Position numbers and translations under genes: made by a program. A stretch of DNA of 64,000 nt from Bacteroidota bacterium (GTDB lineage: Bacteria; Bacteroidota; Ignavibacteria; Ignavibacteriales; Melioribacteraceae). Below, piece by piece: positions 61,822 to 64,000 of the stretch. Numbering within the stretch: position 1 is the first letter of the stretch; every line of letters begins with the position of its first letter. The DNA lies in the NCBI GenBank assembly GCA_018818065.1, contig JAHISV010000012.1:124001-188000 (forward strand). Reading direction: 5' to 3'. The notes under the pieces are model-generated. The model made no database searches. It had not been told where the DNA came from and saw only the letters and a program-made list of their open reading frames with translations.

Positions 61822-64000
61822 ATGGATTTTCAGAGCAAGAATAAAATTATTATTGTCGAAGACAACCTCCTGATTGCCACAGAAACAAATAAAAGGCTTC
61901 TGAATGCCGGATACGAAGTAATTGGAATATTCGAGGCTGGTGAAGACTTAATAACCCAAATTGAAAAACTCGAACCCGATTTAATCCTTATGGATATAAT
62001 GCTTAAAGGCAGGATGAGTGGCATTGATACAACTAAACAAATCTTAAAAAAGTGCGACGTTCCGATCATATATTTAACCGCATACACAGATAAAGAGACA
62101 CTGAATAGGGCAAGAGAAACAGGCCCTTTTGCTTACCTGGTTAAGCCGGTCAGTAAAGAAGATTTGCTGGTTAATATCGAAATGGCTCTATATAATCATC
62201 GTGCCAAAAAACAAGATCAAAGCAGAGAAGTTATTACAAGTTCATTACAATATCTTGATGATGCTGTTATAACCACAGATCCCGATGGGATAGTCCGTTA
62301 TCTAAATCCGGCAGCTGAATCCTTATTAGGAACTATATATAAACAGGAACTTGGGAGAAATATTGAGACAACCTTATTCTCAAGAATCGACCTTGTAGAT
62401 GCTGCCGACTTTATCTATAAGGACAAATTATCAACCCTTCGTAAAAAGTTCGCACATAATGTCATTGTAAAAAGGGGCAATTCAAAACATCAGGATGCAA
62501 GATTAAAAATTTCTCCTGTAACGAATGTAAACAAAGAAATTACCGGTATCGTCTATATTTTAGTCCTCCTTGAAAACAAAGAAAATGTAAAATTATTAAA
62601 AGAATCCGAAGAACGCTTTCGGGGGGTTTTGGAAAACATCCAGTTATCTGCAATAATGATTGATGAAGAAGGGAAAGTATTCTTTTGTAATGACTATTTT
62701 CTTTCTCTTTCAGGTTGGGACTACAATGAAGTGACTGGTTTAAACTGGTTTGACAATTTTCAAACGAACATTCCTGGAACCGTTGGTGAATTACCGGATC
62801 GAGGCTCAATGCCATCTAATTTACCTCAAAACAGTTTATCTTATTTGAAGGTGAAAAATGGGGCGAAAAGGTTTGTTAATTGGAATAATATTCCTATTAG
62901 AGACAGTAAGGAAAAAATAATTGGTTATACAATGATTGGTGAGGATGTAACTGAAAAAATCAATAACGAAAATAAACTTAAAAATCACCAATCCCACCTC
63001 GAAACCATAGTAAAGGAAAGAACACATGATTTGCAGCAATTGAATAAGCAATTACATAATGAAATTATAAAACACAAGGAAGTGGCAGAGGAGAATAAAT
63101 CCAATATTAATTTTTTAAGCACTTTAATAGAGACAGCTCCGAGCCCAATATTTATAAAGAATACCCAGAAAAAATATATCAACTGCAATAGAGCGTTTGA
63201 AGACGCTTTCGGTCTTAAACGAAAAGACGTTATTGGTAATACTGAAGATTTTTTCCTGCCCGAGGATACATCCAGAAAAGTAAATAATATTGAAGACGAC
63301 TTATTAAATAATGGGGGCGAAAAAGTCTACGACTTTCAGCTGGTAAACCCAATGGGTGAAATTAAAGAGTTTATCATCACCAAGTCTGTATTCCTGAAAG
63401 CAGACGGCGAAATAGGTGGAATTATAGCAATAGCCATGGACGTAACCTCACTTAAAAAACTTGAAAAGGATTTAGAGTCTGCCCTAAAAAAGGAAAAAGA
63501 ACTTAACGAGTTAAAATCAAGATTTATTTCAACTACATCCCATGAGTTTAGAACTCCTTTAACATCCATTATTACTTCTGCCGATCTGCTGGAAATGTTC
63601 GGACAAAAATGGGACGGTGAGAAATTTAAGCTTCATCTCAATAGAATTCAAAATGCCGTGAACAAAATGAGCGATCTGCTGGAGGACGTGCTTCTTGTAA
63701 ACAGAGCCGAATCGGATTCAATTAAGTTCAGCCCACAATTGGGGAATTTCCGGCTTTTCCTCTCAGAGCTTATGGAAGAAGTTATTACCAACGACTCTTC
63801 CAATCATCTTATTATTCTGGAATATCTTACTGAGCAAAATGAGTTTTATTTTGATACAAAATTACTCAGACAAATTATTATGAATCTCGCTTCTAATGCA
63901 GTAAAGTATTCGCCGAAAAACAGTGAAGTGAAAGTAATTGTACAAGAGGAGAATGAAAATATATTGCTCCATGTGATAGACTCCGGAATTGGAATTCCAG
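61822..64000 (+). CDS. receiver-PAS-histidine kinase (3' end outside window)
   Basis: At least 726 residues, open at the window edge. Residues ~8-120 are a receiver domain (IIIVEDN, phospho-acceptor Asp58 in LMDIM, Lys108 in YLVKP). Then come three PAS domains (~130-230, ~245-365 and ~430-550) with a coiled coil (~375-420) before the third. A HisKA domain has His574 in STTSHEFRTPL. A HATPase domain has an N-box (MNLASNAVKYSP) and the start of the G1 box (DSGIGIP). It probably sits in a phosphorelay, being controlled by an upstream kinase through its own receiver. The ATG at 61822 is the first in frame. Confidence 0.92.
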   Translation, partial: MDFQSKNKIIIVEDNLLIATETNKRLLNAGYEVIGIFEAGEDLITQIEKLEPDLILMDIMLKGRMSGIDTTKQILKKCDVPIIYLTAYTDKETLNRARETGPFAYLVKPVSKEDLLVNIEMALYNHRAKKQDQSREVITSSLQYLDDAVITTDPDGIVRYLNPAAESLLGTIYKQELGRNIETTLFSRIDLVDAADFIYKDKLSTLRKKFAHNVIVKRGNSKHQDARLKISPVTNVNKEITGIVYILVLLENKENVKLLKESEERFRGVLENIQLSAIMIDEEGKVFFCNDYFLSLSGWDYNEVTGLNWFDNFQTNIPGTVGELPDRGSMPSNLPQNSLSYLKVKNGAKRFVNWNNIPIRDSKEKIIGYTMIGEDVTEKINNENKLKNHQSHLETIVKERTHDLQQLNKQLHNEIIKHKEVAEENKSNINFLSTLIETAPSPIFIKNTQKKYINCNRAFEDAFGLKRKDVIGNTEDFFLPEDTSRKVNNIEDDLLNNGGEKVYDFQLVNPMGEIKEFIITKSVFLKADGEIGGIIAIAMDVTSLKKLEKDLESALKKEKELNELKSRFISTTSHEFRTPLTSIITSADLLEMFGQKWDGEKFKLHLNRIQNAVNKMSDLLEDVLLVNRAESDSIKFSPQLGNFRLFLSELMEEVITNDSSNHLIILEYLTEQNEFYFDTKLLRQIIMNLASNAVKYSPKNSEVKVIVQEENENILLHVIDSGIGIP

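Overview
This looks like a chromosomal stretch of a low-GC, Gram-negative bacterium of the Bacteroidota/Chlorobiota lineage, most plausibly an Ignavibacteria-type organism. The reasons are the A+T-rich sequence, weak Shine-Dalgarno sites, many signal-peptide-bearing beta-barrel or lipoprotein genes, a trimeric succinate dehydrogenase/fumarate reductase (sdhCAB), and families typical of this lineage (DUF4837, DUF3667, DUF1704, a GNAT-nitrilase fusion). The assignment is inferred from protein families; no rRNA is present to confirm it.

Layout. 1-3000: a DUF1704/MATCAP-type metallopeptidase coupled to an ATP-grasp ligase. 3010-4001: an outer-membrane protein gene flanked by two heptanucleotide repeat arrays. 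4274-~9660: an accessory island that reads as an integron. It has an IntI-type integrase, a putative recombination core, then three cassette-like units (an LPO_1073/Vpar_1526-like protein, an OLD-family ATPase/TOPRIM nuclease, and a Phd/RelE toxin-antitoxin pair) separated by two related long palindromic sites that begin TATAAC and end GTTATA. The integrase gene is split between its HxxR box and its GH...Y box by a 294-bp insert that carries a GIY-YIG endonuclease gene and 11-bp inverted repeats near its ends. 10-32 kb: mostly single housekeeping, transport, membrane and hypothetical genes on the plus strand, including rlmG, rlmI, dgkA, rarD and two PLP-enzyme genes. A decayed pocket at 26.3-27.3 kb holds a broken gene and a truncated duplicate of a nearby cupin gene.

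32.7-44 kb is mainly a minus-strand housekeeping block: addB-like nuclease and CYTH, then greA-ribD-tilS-hpt-ftsH-polyprenol kinase-DUF4837, with many short overlaps. The RibD deaminase domain has lost its zinc ligands. 44-51 kb holds an M14 carboxypeptidase, a sigma factor, a universal stress protein, S21, a LOG-family protein and PBP4. 51-59 kb (minus) holds secG, tRNA-Met(CAT), an M48 lipoprotein, a FecCD-type permease, obgE, a large acidic protein and sdhCAB. 59.7-64 kb is signalling: a chemoreceptor without a periplasmic domain, CheW, and a receiver-PAS-histidine kinase running off the window edge.

The most unusual parts are the split integron integrase with its miniature GIY-YIG element and the long attC-like sites of the associated cassette array. 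Everything here was read by eye; no alignment, folding or database search was run.
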